A stretch of 64,000 bases of DNA, taken from Tautonia sp040717455 (lineage in GTDB: Bacteria; Planctomycetota; Planctomycetia; Isosphaerales; Isosphaeraceae). Below, piece after piece: positions 9,105-17,873 of the stretch. The first letter of the stretch is position 1, and each line of letters starts with the position of its first letter. Below the pieces are notes generated by a model. The model searched no databases and had not been told where the DNA came from. It worked only from the letters and a program-made list of their open reading frames with translations. The position numbers and the translations under genes are program-made. Location: contig NZ_JBFEFH010000029.1 in NCBI RefSeq assembly GCF_040717455.1, positions 16,261 to 80,260 on the forward strand, read 5' to 3'.

Positions 9105-10778
9105 ATGCCCACTCCCACGCTCCGCATCGCCGGGGGGACGATTTACGACCCGATCCACGACGTGGACGGCGTCGTCGGGGACCTCTGGGTCGCCGACGGC
9201 CGGATCGTGCCGCCGCCGGAGGACCCGGGGGCGTACCGGGGCAGGACGATCGACGTCTCGGGATATGTGGTGATGCCGGGCGGGATCGACATGCATTGTC
9301 ATGTCGCCGGGCCGAAGGTGAACGCGGGGCGGCTGATGACCCCGGACGCCTTCCGCGAGGGGCGTGCCCTGCCCCGGACCGATCGGACCCGGTCGGGGCT
9401 GGTGGGCCGGGCGCCGACGACGGCCGCGACCGGGCACCTGTTCGCCGGGATCGGCTACACGACGGCGATGGACGCGGCCATCCCCCCCTTGCACGCCAGG
9501 GCGGCGCACGACGAGCTGCGCGACACGCCGATCCTCGACAACGGGTTCTATACCCTGCTCGGCAACGCACACCGGGTGCTCGACTGCGCGGCCTCGGGCG
9601 ACCTGGAGGCGCTCGACGCCTATTGCGCCTGGGCGCTCGACGCGAGCAAGGGGTACGCGATCAAGGTCGTCAATCCCGGCGACGTGGAAGATTACAAGCA
9701 TGTGAGCCGGAAAGGGATGCGAGACCTGGACGAGGACGTGACCGGGTTCGGCGCGTCGCCTCGGCAGGTGGTGCAGGCGCTGGCCGGCGCGGCCGATCGG
9801 CTGGGGTTGCCGCACCCGGTGCACATCCACTGCAACAACCTGGGAGTGCCCGGCAACTGGCGGACGACCCGGGCGACGATGGAGGCGATCGACGGCCACC
9901 GGGGGCACTTCGCCCACATCCAGTTTCACAGTTACGACGGCGACCCGAGCGACCCGAGGAGCTTCGCCTCGGCCGTGCCGAAGCTGCTCGAATACGTCCG
10001 GCGGCACAGTGAGATCACCGTCGACGTCGGCCACGTGAGCCCCGGTCCGGCGATGATTTTGACCGGCGACCCCCGCGCGGGGGACCGGTTGCATCGGCAA
10101 CTGGGGGGGAAGTGGCTCAACGCCGACCTGGAGCAGGAGAGCAGTTGCGGCGTCATCCCGATCGAGTACTTGCCCGAGAAGAACCTGATCACGGCGGTGC
10201 AGTGGGCGATCGCATTGGAGTGGTACTTGCTGATGGAAGACCCCTGGCGGATCGCCCTGACCAGCGACCACCCGAACGGCGGGGCCTTCTATCGCTATCC
10301 GGAGATGATTTATCTCTTGATGGATCGCGCGTTCCGGACCGAGGCGCTGGCCTCGATGCCGAAGGGGCTTCGGGAGCGATCGGTGATCCACGAGCTGGAT
10401 CGCGAGTATTCGTTGTTCGAGATCGCCATCCTGACCCGGGCCGCGCCGGCGCGGATGCTCGGCCTCGACGCGAGTAAGGGGCACCTCGGCCCCGGGGCCG
10501 ATGCTGATATCGCCATCTATTCGCCCGGCTCCGACCGCCGCGCCATGTTCGAGCGGCCGCGATGGGTCTTCAAGGGGGGGGAACTGGTGGTGGACGACGG
10601 CATCGTCGTCGCCGAGACGAAGGGCCGGACGTTCGTCCTCTCCCCCGAGTTCGACCCCGGCCGCTTGCCCGGGATTCGCGATTGGTTCGAGCAATCGTAT
10701 TCGGTCCAGTTCGCCAACTATGCGCTCAGGCCGGACGAGCTGCCGACGGCGGAGGTGGTGCCGAGCGGAGGTCGGTAA
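9105..10778 (+). CDS. fhcA: Formyltransferase/hydrolase complex subunit A (formylmethanofuran dehydrogenase subunit A-like)
   Basis: A 557-residue amidohydrolase of the FwdA/FmdA/FhcA type. Metal-site motifs are GGIDMHCHVAG (His about 64 and 66), the lysine in KGYAIKVVNPGD (about 187), HIHCNNLG (about 241), GHVSPGPA and TSDHPNGG (about 387). In bacteria this subunit belongs to the Fhc complex, which releases formate from formyl-tetrahydromethanopterin in C1 oxidation. That pathway is known in planctomycetes. The ATG at 9105 starts directly at the conserved TLRIAGGTIYDP. Genes for FhcB, FhcC, FhcD, Mch or MtdB are not beside it; the next gene is a toxin on the opposite strand. So the complex must be encoded elsewhere, or this copy works alone. 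Confidence 0.9.
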   Translation: MPTPTLRIAGGTIYDPIHDVDGVVGDLWVADGRIVPPPEDPGAYRGRTIDVSGYVVMPGGIDMHCHVAGPKVNAGRLMTPDAFREGRALPRTDRTRSGLVGRAPTTAATGHLFAGIGYTTAMDAAIPPLHARAAHDELRDTPILDNGFYTLLGNAHRVLDCAASGDLEALDAYCAWALDASKGYAIKVVNPGDVEDYKHVSRKGMRDLDEDVTGFGASPRQVVQALAGAADRLGLPHPVHIHCNNLGVPGNWRTTRATMEAIDGHRGHFAHIQFHSYDGDPSDPRSFASAVPKLLEYVRRHSEITVDVGHVSPGPAMILTGDPRAGDRLHRQLGGKWLNADLEQESSCGVIPIEYLPEKNLITAVQWAIALEWYLLMEDPWRIALTSDHPNGGAFYRYPEMIYLLMDRAFRTEALASMPKGLRERSVIHELDREYSLFEIAILTRAAPARMLGLDASKGHLGPGADADIAIYSPGSDRRAMFERPRWVFKGGELVVDDGIVVAETKGRTFVLSPEFDPGRLPGIRDWFEQSYSVQFANYALRPDELPTAEVVPSGGR

Positions 10779-10784
10779 GCGGGC

Positions 10785-11186
10785 TCACCCGTCCCCTCGA
10801 TTCCCCCGGGCGACGGTGTGGGTGCGGAGCCATTCGGTGAAGGCTTCGCGCTTGAGGAGACCGGCCGCGAGGTCGAGAATCACCCGCTCCTGTTCATCGG
10901 TCGATGCCGAGATTTCGGAGCCATTGAGCGCAAGGAAGACTTCCATGGCGGCGTGGCCGATCCGCTTGTTGCCGTCGATGAAGGCGTGATTCATGACCAG
11001 CGAGAAGCCGAGCGCGGCGGCTTTCTCGATCAGGGTCGGATAGAGATCCTCTCCCCCGAAGGTCATCCGGGGTTGGGAGACCGCGGAATCGAGCGTCTTG
11101 GGATCACGCAGGCCGTCGGATCCGCCGGACTGGGCGATGAGCATTCGGTGCAGCGCGATGACCTCTTCCAAGCTCAGGTTTCGCAT
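10785..11186 (-). CDS. doc: Doc-family toxin (Fic fold)
   Basis: A 133-residue Fic/Doc protein. The active-site loop reads HAFIDGNKRIG: the His starts the Fic motif, and the Lys in GNKR is the Doc variant that favours phosphorylation of EF-Tu over AMPylation (known for phage P1 Doc). N-terminal LSLEEVIALHRMLI and GLRDPKTLDSAVSQP are typical of the death-on-curing subfamily. It lies 3 bases after the stop of the antitoxin gene, the usual antitoxin-first order. It converges with fhcA, with 6 bases between stops. Confidence 0.92.
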   Translation of the reverse strand: MRNLSLEEVIALHRMLIAQSGGSDGLRDPKTLDSAVSQPRMTFGGEDLYPTLIEKAAALGFSLVMNHAFIDGNKRIGHAAMEVFLALNGSEISASTDEQERVILDLAAGLLKREAFTEWLRTHTVARGNRGDG

Positions 11187-11189
11187 CGA

Positions 11190-11390
11190 TTATTGCGCCA
11201 GTCGTCGGTAGAGTTCGGCATTCTTGTTCAGGATGAATTCGGCCACTTCGGCGAAATCGCCCCGAGGCCGAGAGAGCCATTCCTCGATCCCCGCCTGCAG
11301 CAGTGCTTCGGGGGTCGTGCCCGCGTCTCTGGCCCGATCGTTCAAGCGTCGCGCTGATTCCTCGGGAAGGGTGATGGTGATTGTCGACAT
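11190..11390 (-). CDS. Ribbon-helix-helix-type antitoxin partner of Doc
   Basis: A 66-residue protein. The N-terminal strand STITITLPEESARRLNDRA followed by helices is a ribbon-helix-helix-like DNA-binding fold. The C-terminal tail (AEFILNKNAELYRRLAQ) is the kind of peptide that neutralises Doc toxins. It is translated before the toxin and probably represses the operon. The ribosome-binding site GAGGAG lies 7 bases before the ATG at 11390. The 297 bases up to 11687 hold the divergent promoters of this operon and the next gene, but I could not pick out a clear -35/-10 pair. Confidence 0.88.
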   Translation of the reverse strand: MSTITITLPEESARRLNDRARDAGTTPEALLQAGIEEWLSRPRGDFAEVAEFILNKNAELYRRLAQ

Positions 11391-11687
11391 CTCTTACTCC
11401 TCTCGGCCAACTCAACTCGCTGGCTTGCTCGAACCGGCGCCACAGGCTTCCTATTCTAGAAACGTTGTCCAGTGACGCGAGCCCCGGGACCTGAATCCCG
11501 CCCGGCCTGTTCCCTGGACACGGCCGGGCGATCGGGCGAGAATGGGCCGCAAGGGCGGCCCGACGCCGCTCGATGACGGGGGTCAATCGAGCCTTGACGC
11601 CGACCTGAACCGACCTGTACCGATCTCATCCGCCCGAATCGGGTCGGCGCGAGCCCACGACGAGACGAACATCGCCAGGAGCCGCTG

Positions 11688-14600
11688 ATGTCGCACGAGC
11701 GCCTTGGATCGCACCGCATCGGGATGGCCGCCGCGGCGGCCGTGATCGCGGGGGGACTCGCCCTGCCGGTCGCCCCGAGGGCCGTGGCCCAGGTCGGGCC
11801 GGAGGAATCCGCCGCGCAGGTGAAGCTGGCCGAGGGCCTCGAGGCGACGCTCTGGGCCGCCGAGCCGATGGTCGTGAACCCGACGACCATCGACGTCGAT
11901 TCGCGGGGGCGGGTCTGGGTGACGGAGGGGCTGAACTACCGCCCGACCCGCAACCCGAAGTTCGAGCGGATCGACGACGCCGATGCGATCAAGATCCTCG
12001 AGGACACCGATGGCGACGGCAAGGCCGATAAGGTCACGGTCTTCGCCGATGCGATCTTCCCGGTGCCCATGGGGATCGCCGTGGAAGAACGCTACGACGA
12101 GCAAGGCAACTACGCAGGATGCCGTGTTTATGTCGGCAACAGCCCGAACCTGCTCGTCTTGGAAGACACCGACGGCGACGACAAGGCCGACGTGCGCTAT
12201 CCGCTTCTGACCGGCTTCGGCGGCATCGACAGCGACCACGGCGTGCATGGGATGGTCCTCGGCCTCGACGGCAAGCTCTACTTCACGCACGGCGACGGCT
12301 GCTGCTCGGTCCAGCCCGACGGCGAGGCGAAGACCGAGAACTTCGACGTGACGGATGAATCCGGCCGTCGCGTCTCGACCGATCAACTGGCCACCACGCT
12401 CCGCGTGAACCGGGACGGCACGCAGTTCGAGGTGATCGCCGACCGCCAGCGGAACAACTACGAGGCGAGCCTGAACGCCTTCGGCAATATCTTCGTCTCC
12501 GACAACGACGACGACGGCCAGCGCGGCTCGCGCGTCCTCTGGATCATGGACGGCGGGACCTACGGCTATCGGACCCCCGGCAGCCCGCGGCACTGGGGCG
12601 AGGAGGTGCCCGGCAACGTGCCGAAGCTCGTCGGCACCGGCAACGGCAGCCCGTGCGGGATCACCGTCTACGAGGGGCGGCTGCTGGGCGAGCCGTACTT
12701 CGGCGCGATCTTCGAGGCCGACGCCGGCACCCGTCAGATCAACCACTTCCCCCTGACCCGCGAGGGGGCCGCCTTCCGGACCGAGTACGAGGTGCTCATG
12801 TCCTCGGATGACCCCTGGTTCCGGCCCGTCGACATGACCGCCGCGCCCGACGGCGCGCTGTTCGTGGCCGACTGGTACGACGCCGGGGTCGGCGGGCACG
12901 CCTTCAGCGATCAGACGACCGGACGCATTTACCGGGTGGTGCCGAAGGGGGCCGATCCCGAGCGGCCGACCTATGACTTCGGCTCGGTCGAGGGGTTGAT
13001 CGAGGCCCTGAAGTCGCCCGTCGTCGCCACGCAGGACGCGGCGCGGCGGGGGTTGATCGCGCGGGGAAGCGATGCGGTCGAGGCGCTGAACGCCCTGTTC
13101 CGGTCGGACGAGCCGATCCACCGCGCCCGGGCGCTCTGGACCCTGCACGCGATCCAGGGGGACGAGGCCGCCCTGCTCGCGCTGACGGACGGCGACCCGC
13201 AGATCCGAGAGCAAGGGGTCCGGATCCTCGGCCGCGATGTCAGCCGAGGGGGGACGATTGAATATGTCGGTGATGCTGCCGAGCCTCCGGCCCCGGCGGC
13301 GATGGCCCATCTGGATGCGTTGCTCCCGCTGGCGATCGATCCCGACGCGGGGGTGCGGCGCGAGCTGATCCTCGCCTTCCGGTATTTGCCGACCGACCGG
13401 GTGGGAGACGCACTCCGCGAGCTGGCGGCGTCGTGGGACGGCCGCGACCGCTGGTATCTGGAGGCGCTGGGCCTGGCGTTGTGGGATCGGGAATCGAGTT
13501 ATCTGGCGTCACTCTTCGATGGGTCGCTGTATGGGGATCTGAACCTCGACCAGACCGGCGCGACCACGGCCGCGGCCCTGCCGCCGTATTTCCCGGTCGA
13601 TCGGAATGAGGCGTTCCTGGCCGCCAGCGACGCGATGCCGCCGGCCAATGCGCTGAGCAAGACGCTCGGCCTGATGTGGCAGGTGCACTCGCCCGAGGTC
13701 TTGCCGCTGCTCGCCCGCTTGATGCCCCGGCTGGCCTCGCCCGATTTGCAGCAGGCGGCCGACGACGTGCTCGCCCAGGTGAAGGACCCGAGCGGCGCGG
13801 TGGCCCTGGCGAACCTGGTGTTCGACCTGGATGATCCGATCCGGGAACGGCAGATCCTCGCCACCCTGGCCCGGCGATTGGCGGGTGACTGGCGAGCGGC
13901 TGCCAATGATCCTCGGGTGCGTGAGGTGATCGGGGCCGCATTGGAATTGCCCGAATCGCGGGCCGAGGGGATCGCCGCCGCGGCGGCGACCGGCGATTCG
14001 TCGTATGCCGAGACGATGATGACCTTCGTCAAGCAGGACGACGGCCCGCCGCCGGTGCGGATCGCGGCGGTCGAGGCGCTCGGGCGGCTCAGGGCGTCGG
14101 GGGCGCGGCCGATCCTGGAGGCGATGATCGAGCGGTCGCGGCAGTCGGGGTCGTCCGACCCGGTGGCCGAGGCGGCCTTGCGGACCCTTCCCGAGCTGGG
14201 GATGGATCGCGAGCAGATGGTGACGATCGTGGCCAACAAGGACTACCCGCTCGGCCTGCGTCGTGAAGCCCTCCGGGCCGCGACCATGCAGTCGGAGACG
14301 GCCCGCAGCCTCCTCGGGCTCGCCGAGCAGGGGAACTTGCCCGACGACCTGAAGTCGGAGGCGACGATGTTGCTCAATGCCCACCCCGATTACTACGGCG
14401 TCCGCCGCCGGGCCGCCGAGGTCCTGCCATTGGCCGGGATCGGCGGCGGTCGGGAATTGCCGCCGCTGGAACAGTTGCTTGCGCAGGCGGGCGACCCCGG
14501 GCGCGGCCGGGAGGTCTTCGCTTCGGCCGGGCAGACGCAGTGCTCCAGTTGCCACCGCGTGCAAGGGAGGGGGCAATGGGTCGGCCCCGACCTGTCGACG

Positions 14601-15407
14601 ATCGGCACGAAGTACGGCAAGGATGCGCTCTTGACCTCGATCATCAGCCCGAGCGCGGCGATCGGTTACAACTATCGCAGCTATGTGCTGGCGTTGGCCG
14701 ATGGTCGGATTGTGACCGGCCTGCCCGTGGAGGAATCCGCCGACCGCATCGTGTTGAAGACGGCGGAGGGGCAGCGGCTCGAAATCGACCCGGCCGACGT
14801 GGAGGAGAAGCTCGTCAGCGACGTCTCCCTGATGCCCGAAGGGCTGGCGCAGCAGATGACCGACGAGCAGATCGTGGACCTGCTCGCCTTCCTCGAAACG
14901 CTCCGGCAGCCGGTGAGCATCGTCGGCGAGTTCCAGGCGGTCGGCCCCTTGGCCGAGGTCGATGCCGAGCCGACGGTGGATCCGACGCGGGCGATCGACA
15001 CCTCGTTGCCGGTCCGGGGGGCCGACGGCCGCTCGCAATCGTGGCGACGCCTGCGGGCCGACGCCGAGGGGCGGATTGATCTGTCGGCCCTCGCCACGGC
15101 CGACCCGAACCAGGCGATCTATCTGCATGCCCCGGTCGTCTCCCCGGCCGACCTGTCGGCCACCCTCGTCATCGAGTCACCCGCGGCCGGCCTGCGGGCC
15201 TGGCTCGACGGCCGACCGCTGGAACTGCCCGATCCCTCGGGAGACGACCCGACCCGCTCCGTCGCGGTCGATCTGGCCCGAGGGGCGCACGACCTGATCC
15301 TCCGCCTCCCCGGCGGCGCGACCGATCCCGGGATCGTCGCCACCTTCGTGGCCGACGCCGCCCTGGAGTTCCGCGCCGTCGAGGGCCGCAAGGTGTCGAG
15401 CCGCTGA
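11688..15407 (+). CDS. PVC-type secreted membrane-bound dehydrogenase with HEAT repeats, CxxCH heme domain and C-terminal extension
   Basis: A 1239-residue secreted protein, with a signal peptide ending near AVAQ (residue about 35). An N-terminal beta-propeller follows, with repeated motifs DVDSRGRVWVTEGLNYRP, LEDTDGDGKADKVTVF, GDGCCSVQPDG and PDGALFVADWYDAG. HEAT-like repeats occupy about 450-900. A cytochrome c domain carries CSSCHRVQG near residue 952, and SLMPEGL provides the probable Met ligand. Unlike the paralogue at 2272-5388 it continues about 170 residues past the heme domain into a beta-rich module (ATLVIESPAAGLRAWLDG). A clear AGGAG lies 7 bases before the ATG. Likely periplasmic oxidation of an unknown substrate. 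Confidence 0.85.
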   Translation: MSHERLGSHRIGMAAAAAVIAGGLALPVAPRAVAQVGPEESAAQVKLAEGLEATLWAAEPMVVNPTTIDVDSRGRVWVTEGLNYRPTRNPKFERIDDADAIKILEDTDGDGKADKVTVFADAIFPVPMGIAVEERYDEQGNYAGCRVYVGNSPNLLVLEDTDGDDKADVRYPLLTGFGGIDSDHGVHGMVLGLDGKLYFTHGDGCCSVQPDGEAKTENFDVTDESGRRVSTDQLATTLRVNRDGTQFEVIADRQRNNYEASLNAFGNIFVSDNDDDGQRGSRVLWIMDGGTYGYRTPGSPRHWGEEVPGNVPKLVGTGNGSPCGITVYEGRLLGEPYFGAIFEADAGTRQINHFPLTREGAAFRTEYEVLMSSDDPWFRPVDMTAAPDGALFVADWYDAGVGGHAFSDQTTGRIYRVVPKGADPERPTYDFGSVEGLIEALKSPVVATQDAARRGLIARGSDAVEALNALFRSDEPIHRARALWTLHAIQGDEAALLALTDGDPQIREQGVRILGRDVSRGGTIEYVGDAAEPPAPAAMAHLDALLPLAIDPDAGVRRELILAFRYLPTDRVGDALRELAASWDGRDRWYLEALGLALWDRESSYLASLFDGSLYGDLNLDQTGATTAAALPPYFPVDRNEAFLAASDAMPPANALSKTLGLMWQVHSPEVLPLLARLMPRLASPDLQQAADDVLAQVKDPSGAVALANLVFDLDDPIRERQILATLARRLAGDWRAAANDPRVREVIGAALELPESRAEGIAAAAATGDSSYAETMMTFVKQDDGPPPVRIAAVEALGRLRASGARPILEAMIERSRQSGSSDPVAEAALRTLPELGMDREQMVTIVANKDYPLGLRREALRAATMQSETARSLLGLAEQGNLPDDLKSEATMLLNAHPDYYGVRRRAAEVLPLAGIGGGRELPPLEQLLAQAGDPGRGREVFASAGQTQCSSCHRVQGRGQWVGPDLSTIGTKYGKDALLTSIISPSAAIGYNYRSYVLALADGRIVTGLPVEESADRIVLKTAEGQRLEIDPADVEEKLVSDVSLMPEGLAQQMTDEQIVDLLAFLETLRQPVSIVGEFQAVGPLAEVDAEPTVDPTRAIDTSLPVRGADGRSQSWRRLRADAEGRIDLSALATADPNQAIYLHAPVVSPADLSATLVIESPAAGLRAWLDGRPLELPDPSGDDPTRSVAVDLARGAHDLILRLPGGATDPGIVATFVADAALEFRAVEGRKVSSR

Positions 15408-15480
15408 GCGGGGGCATGGCCTCCTGCGTTGTACCAGGCGCCGATGGTAAAGGACGCGGAGCGTCGCGCCCTGGACCAAG

Positions 15481-15583
15481 CCCCCTCACCCCGGCCCTCT
15501 CCCCGCGGGCGGGGAGAGGGTGGCAGATTCAACCCTCGCCCCCGCGTGCGGGGGAGAGGGTGGCCGAAGGCCGGGTGAGGGGG
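15481..15583. repeat. Nested CCCTCACCC/CCCTCTCCC palindromic repeat
   Basis: The outer arms CCCCCTCACCCCGGCC (15481-15496) and GGCCGGGTGAGGGGG (about 15569-15583) are inverted. They enclose two further hairpins, CCTCTCCCCGCGGGCGGGGAG and CCCCCGCGTGCGGGGGAGAG. It is the same repeat class as the elements near 6.25, 25.8, 26.0 and 33.8 kb. It sits between convergent genes, so it may also help transcription termination. Confidence 0.65.
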
Positions 15584-15664
15584 CTGCGGGCAATTTGGAA
15601 TGACATATGTAGGCAAAACGACCGGCAGGATTGAGTGTTTGGTGCAAACCTGCCGGAACGAGGA

Positions 15665-15704
15665 ACCCCGCCCGGCGCGTCTCGAAGGACGAGCCGGGCG
15701 GGGT
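15665..15704 (+). terminator. Stem-loop, probable terminator of the plus-strand heme protein gene
   Basis: A perfect 12-bp inverted repeat, ACCCCGCCCGGC (15665-15676) with GCCGGGCGGGGT (15693-15704), and a 16-base loop that can itself pair. The plus-strand side continues TCTTGCGTTTGCTT, T-rich but not a clean run. It lies between convergent genes, so it could act on either transcript. Confidence 0.55.
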
Positions 15705-15799
15705 CTTGCGTTTGCTTCCCCGCCGATCCGTGGCCGAGTTGCAATGCGGGGAGGTTCCGTCCCTCCCGACCGATGGCCGCCTTACTCTGCGGCCCAGTC

Positions 15800-16327
15800 T
15801 CAGGGCGATGCGGCGGCGACGGGGAGCACTTCGAAGGTGCCGTCGCTCGGCACGATGGGGACCTCGGCGCGGAACCAGCCCGCGGGCAGGTCGGCCTCGG
15901 TCCAGTCCTTTGGAATCAGTCGGACGTCCGGGGGCATGCCCCAGGTCAGGCGGATCAGGCCCATCGGCTCGACCCCCTCGGCCACGGTGAACGGATCCTC
16001 CCGGAAGACGGGTCTGGGATTACTCCCCATCGCCCCGGGAGGGACCAGGACCGCCCCGGTTCGGGTGTCCTGCACCAGCAGGCCGATGACCGGCTGCGAG
16101 CAGGCCGACACCATCACCGAGGCCCGGGGCGCGACCACTTGCCAGCCGGAGCCGTCGATGCGGCCCATCATCTCGGGCTCGAAGACCGCCACCCGCAGGG
16201 TGCTGTCGGTCTGGTTTTCGATCCGGTAATCGGCCCGGGCGGTCCCGGCGAGCAGGGCGACGATCCCCAACGCCAGCAAGACGGAAATCAGGTACTCGTC
16301 CAGGCGTCGCGTGGCAAAGATGAACAT
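15800..16327 (-). CDS. Secreted protein of unknown function
   Basis: A 175-residue protein. Residues about 13-33 form a signal peptide (LISVLLALGIVALLAGTARA, then DYRIENQTD). The rest is a beta-rich soluble domain (YRIENQTDSTLRVAVFEPEM, IGLLVQDTRTGAVLVPPGAM). I do not recognise the family. A strong ribosome-binding site, GGAGGAGG, lies 5 bases before the ATG at 16327. It is transcribed alone: the next minus-strand gene (moeA) ends 225 bases upstream. Confidence 0.7.
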   Translation of the reverse strand: MFIFATRRLDEYLISVLLALGIVALLAGTARADYRIENQTDSTLRVAVFEPEMMGRIDGSGWQVVAPRASVMVSACSQPVIGLLVQDTRTGAVLVPPGAMGSNPRPVFREDPFTVAEGVEPMGLIRLTWGMPPDVRLIPKDWTEADLPAGWFRAEVPIVPSDGTFEVLPVAAASP

Positions 16328-16551
16328 GGCAGCCTCCTCCCCGCCTGGAGGCGGGAAACGGGGTCATCAGACCCGGAGGCAGCCGATCCTCGGCTGTCTT
16401 CGGCCATCACCATCAGTTGAATCCTACGTCAAACCCCGGAGTCGTTGCAACGAAAATCCCGGAGATTTTGATCCATCGATCCGGTCGATACTTCGGCGCG
16501 TCAGGATCGTTTCGGCCGATGCCGATTCCCCGGGTGCCGGGCCGAGGCCCG

Positions 16552-17778
16552 TCACGGGTCGATCCGGGGCAGGGGGAGGAAGGGGACGGGGGTGTCGGCG
16601 TCGTGGTCGCGGTCGCCGGCCTCGAAGGCGGCGAAGCCGTCGGCCATCGCCACGGTCCGCAGGTCGGCCGAGCCGGCCCAGTTCAAGGGGTCGACGACCA
16701 GCCCTTCGCCCAATCGCGCCGGGAAGTAGGTCGGCCGGTCGCCCCGGTGACTGAACGGCCTGGCCAGGCGGGCGGTGATCGTCGCGGCCGGGCCCGGCTC
16801 CAGCCCTCGCAAGGCCCGCAAGGCCGGGGCGACGAAGAGCAGGAAGCCCACGACGCCGCTGACCGGGTTGCCCGGCAGGCCGAAGACGAGCGTCCCGGGC
16901 GTGCCGTCCGGGCGATTCGGGCCGATGCCGAAGAGCAGGGGCTTGCCCGGCTTGAGCCGGATCTTGTGGAAGACGGCCGTCACGCCGAGCGCCTCCAGGG
17001 TGCCCGGGACCAGGTCGAGCTTCCCGGCCGAGACGCCCCCGGTGATGAGCATGACATCGCGCGTCAGTCCTTCGGCCAGGATCTCTCGCAGCCGGTCCGG
17101 TTCGTCCGGCGCGATGGGAGCCACGACGCTCTCGGCGTTCGAGGCCCGCACCAGGGCGTCGAGCATGGTGGCGTTGCTGTTGCGAATCTGGCCGGGGCCG
17201 GGCGCCTGGTCGGGCGGCACGATCTCGTCGCCGGTCGAGACGATGGCGACGGCCGGCCGCGGCACGACCTGCGGGGTGGCCCAGCCGACCGAGGCCAGCA
17301 GGCCGAGCCGGACCGGGTTGAGTTCATCGCCGGGGCCGAGCAGCGTCTCCCCCTCCCGCATTTCCCGGCCTTTGGTCAGGCGGCCCGAGTTCGGCGCCAC
17401 CGGCTTGCGGGGGGAGAGGGTCACGCGGTCGCCGGCCCGCGTGCTGTCCTCGACCATCACGACGGCGTCGGCCCCGTCGGGCATGGGGGCGCCGGTCATG
17501 ATCGCCGAGCACTGGCCGGGGCCGATCGTTTTTCTCGGCACCCGGCCCGCGGTGATCTCCTCGATCACCTCCAGGTCGAACGGCCCGTCCCCCTCCAGGT
17601 CGGCCGATCGGACGGCGAAGCCGTCGAGCAGGGCCTTGTCGAAGGGCGGCAAATCCCGGTCGGCCGTCACCGCTTCGGCCAGGACCCCGCCGAGGGCGTC
17701 GGCCAGGGGCACCCGGCGCGGGGGGAGGGGCTGGGCGTGATCGAGCACGGCGCGGAGGGCTTCGGCGACGGAGAGCAT
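16552..17778 (-). CDS. moeA: Molybdopterin molybdenumtransferase MoeA
   Basis: A 408-residue MoeA homologue of usual length. Family motifs include DLPPFDKALLDGFAVRSADL, CSAIMTGAPMPDGADAVVM, IVSTGDEIVPPDQAPGPGQI, the MPT-binding loop TGGVSAGKLD and FGLPGNPVS. It inserts molybdate into adenylated molybdopterin to finish the molybdenum cofactor, together with Mog (also in this window at 43160). The start chosen is the ATG at 17778 (MLSVAEALRAVL); a TTG nine bases earlier is in frame. Genes upstream on the same strand are unrelated in function. Confidence 0.95.
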   Translation of the reverse strand: MLSVAEALRAVLDHAQPLPPRRVPLADALGGVLAEAVTADRDLPPFDKALLDGFAVRSADLEGDGPFDLEVIEEITAGRVPRKTIGPGQCSAIMTGAPMPDGADAVVMVEDSTRAGDRVTLSPRKPVAPNSGRLTKGREMREGETLLGPGDELNPVRLGLLASVGWATPQVVPRPAVAIVSTGDEIVPPDQAPGPGQIRNSNATMLDALVRASNAESVVAPIAPDEPDRLREILAEGLTRDVMLITGGVSAGKLDLVPGTLEALGVTAVFHKIRLKPGKPLLFGIGPNRPDGTPGTLVFGLPGNPVSGVVGFLLFVAPALRALRGLEPGPAATITARLARPFSHRGDRPTYFPARLGEGLVVDPLNWAGSADLRTVAMADGFAAFEAGDRDHDADTPVPFLPLPRIDP

Positions 17779-17873
17779 GAGGAGCAATCTCTGGCGAATG
17801 AAAGGGTGTTTACTCGGAAATGAATCAAAGGTACGTCGTGCGGGGGCCGGATCGGGAGGTGATTGGAGAGGAG

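Noticed and set aside
6466..9570. Minus-strand open frame of 1034 codons across the kinase gene
   Set aside because: The plus strand has a complete kinase domain, whereas this frame is low-complexity Arg/Pro/Gly sequence. It also runs through the intergenic region, so it is a shadow.
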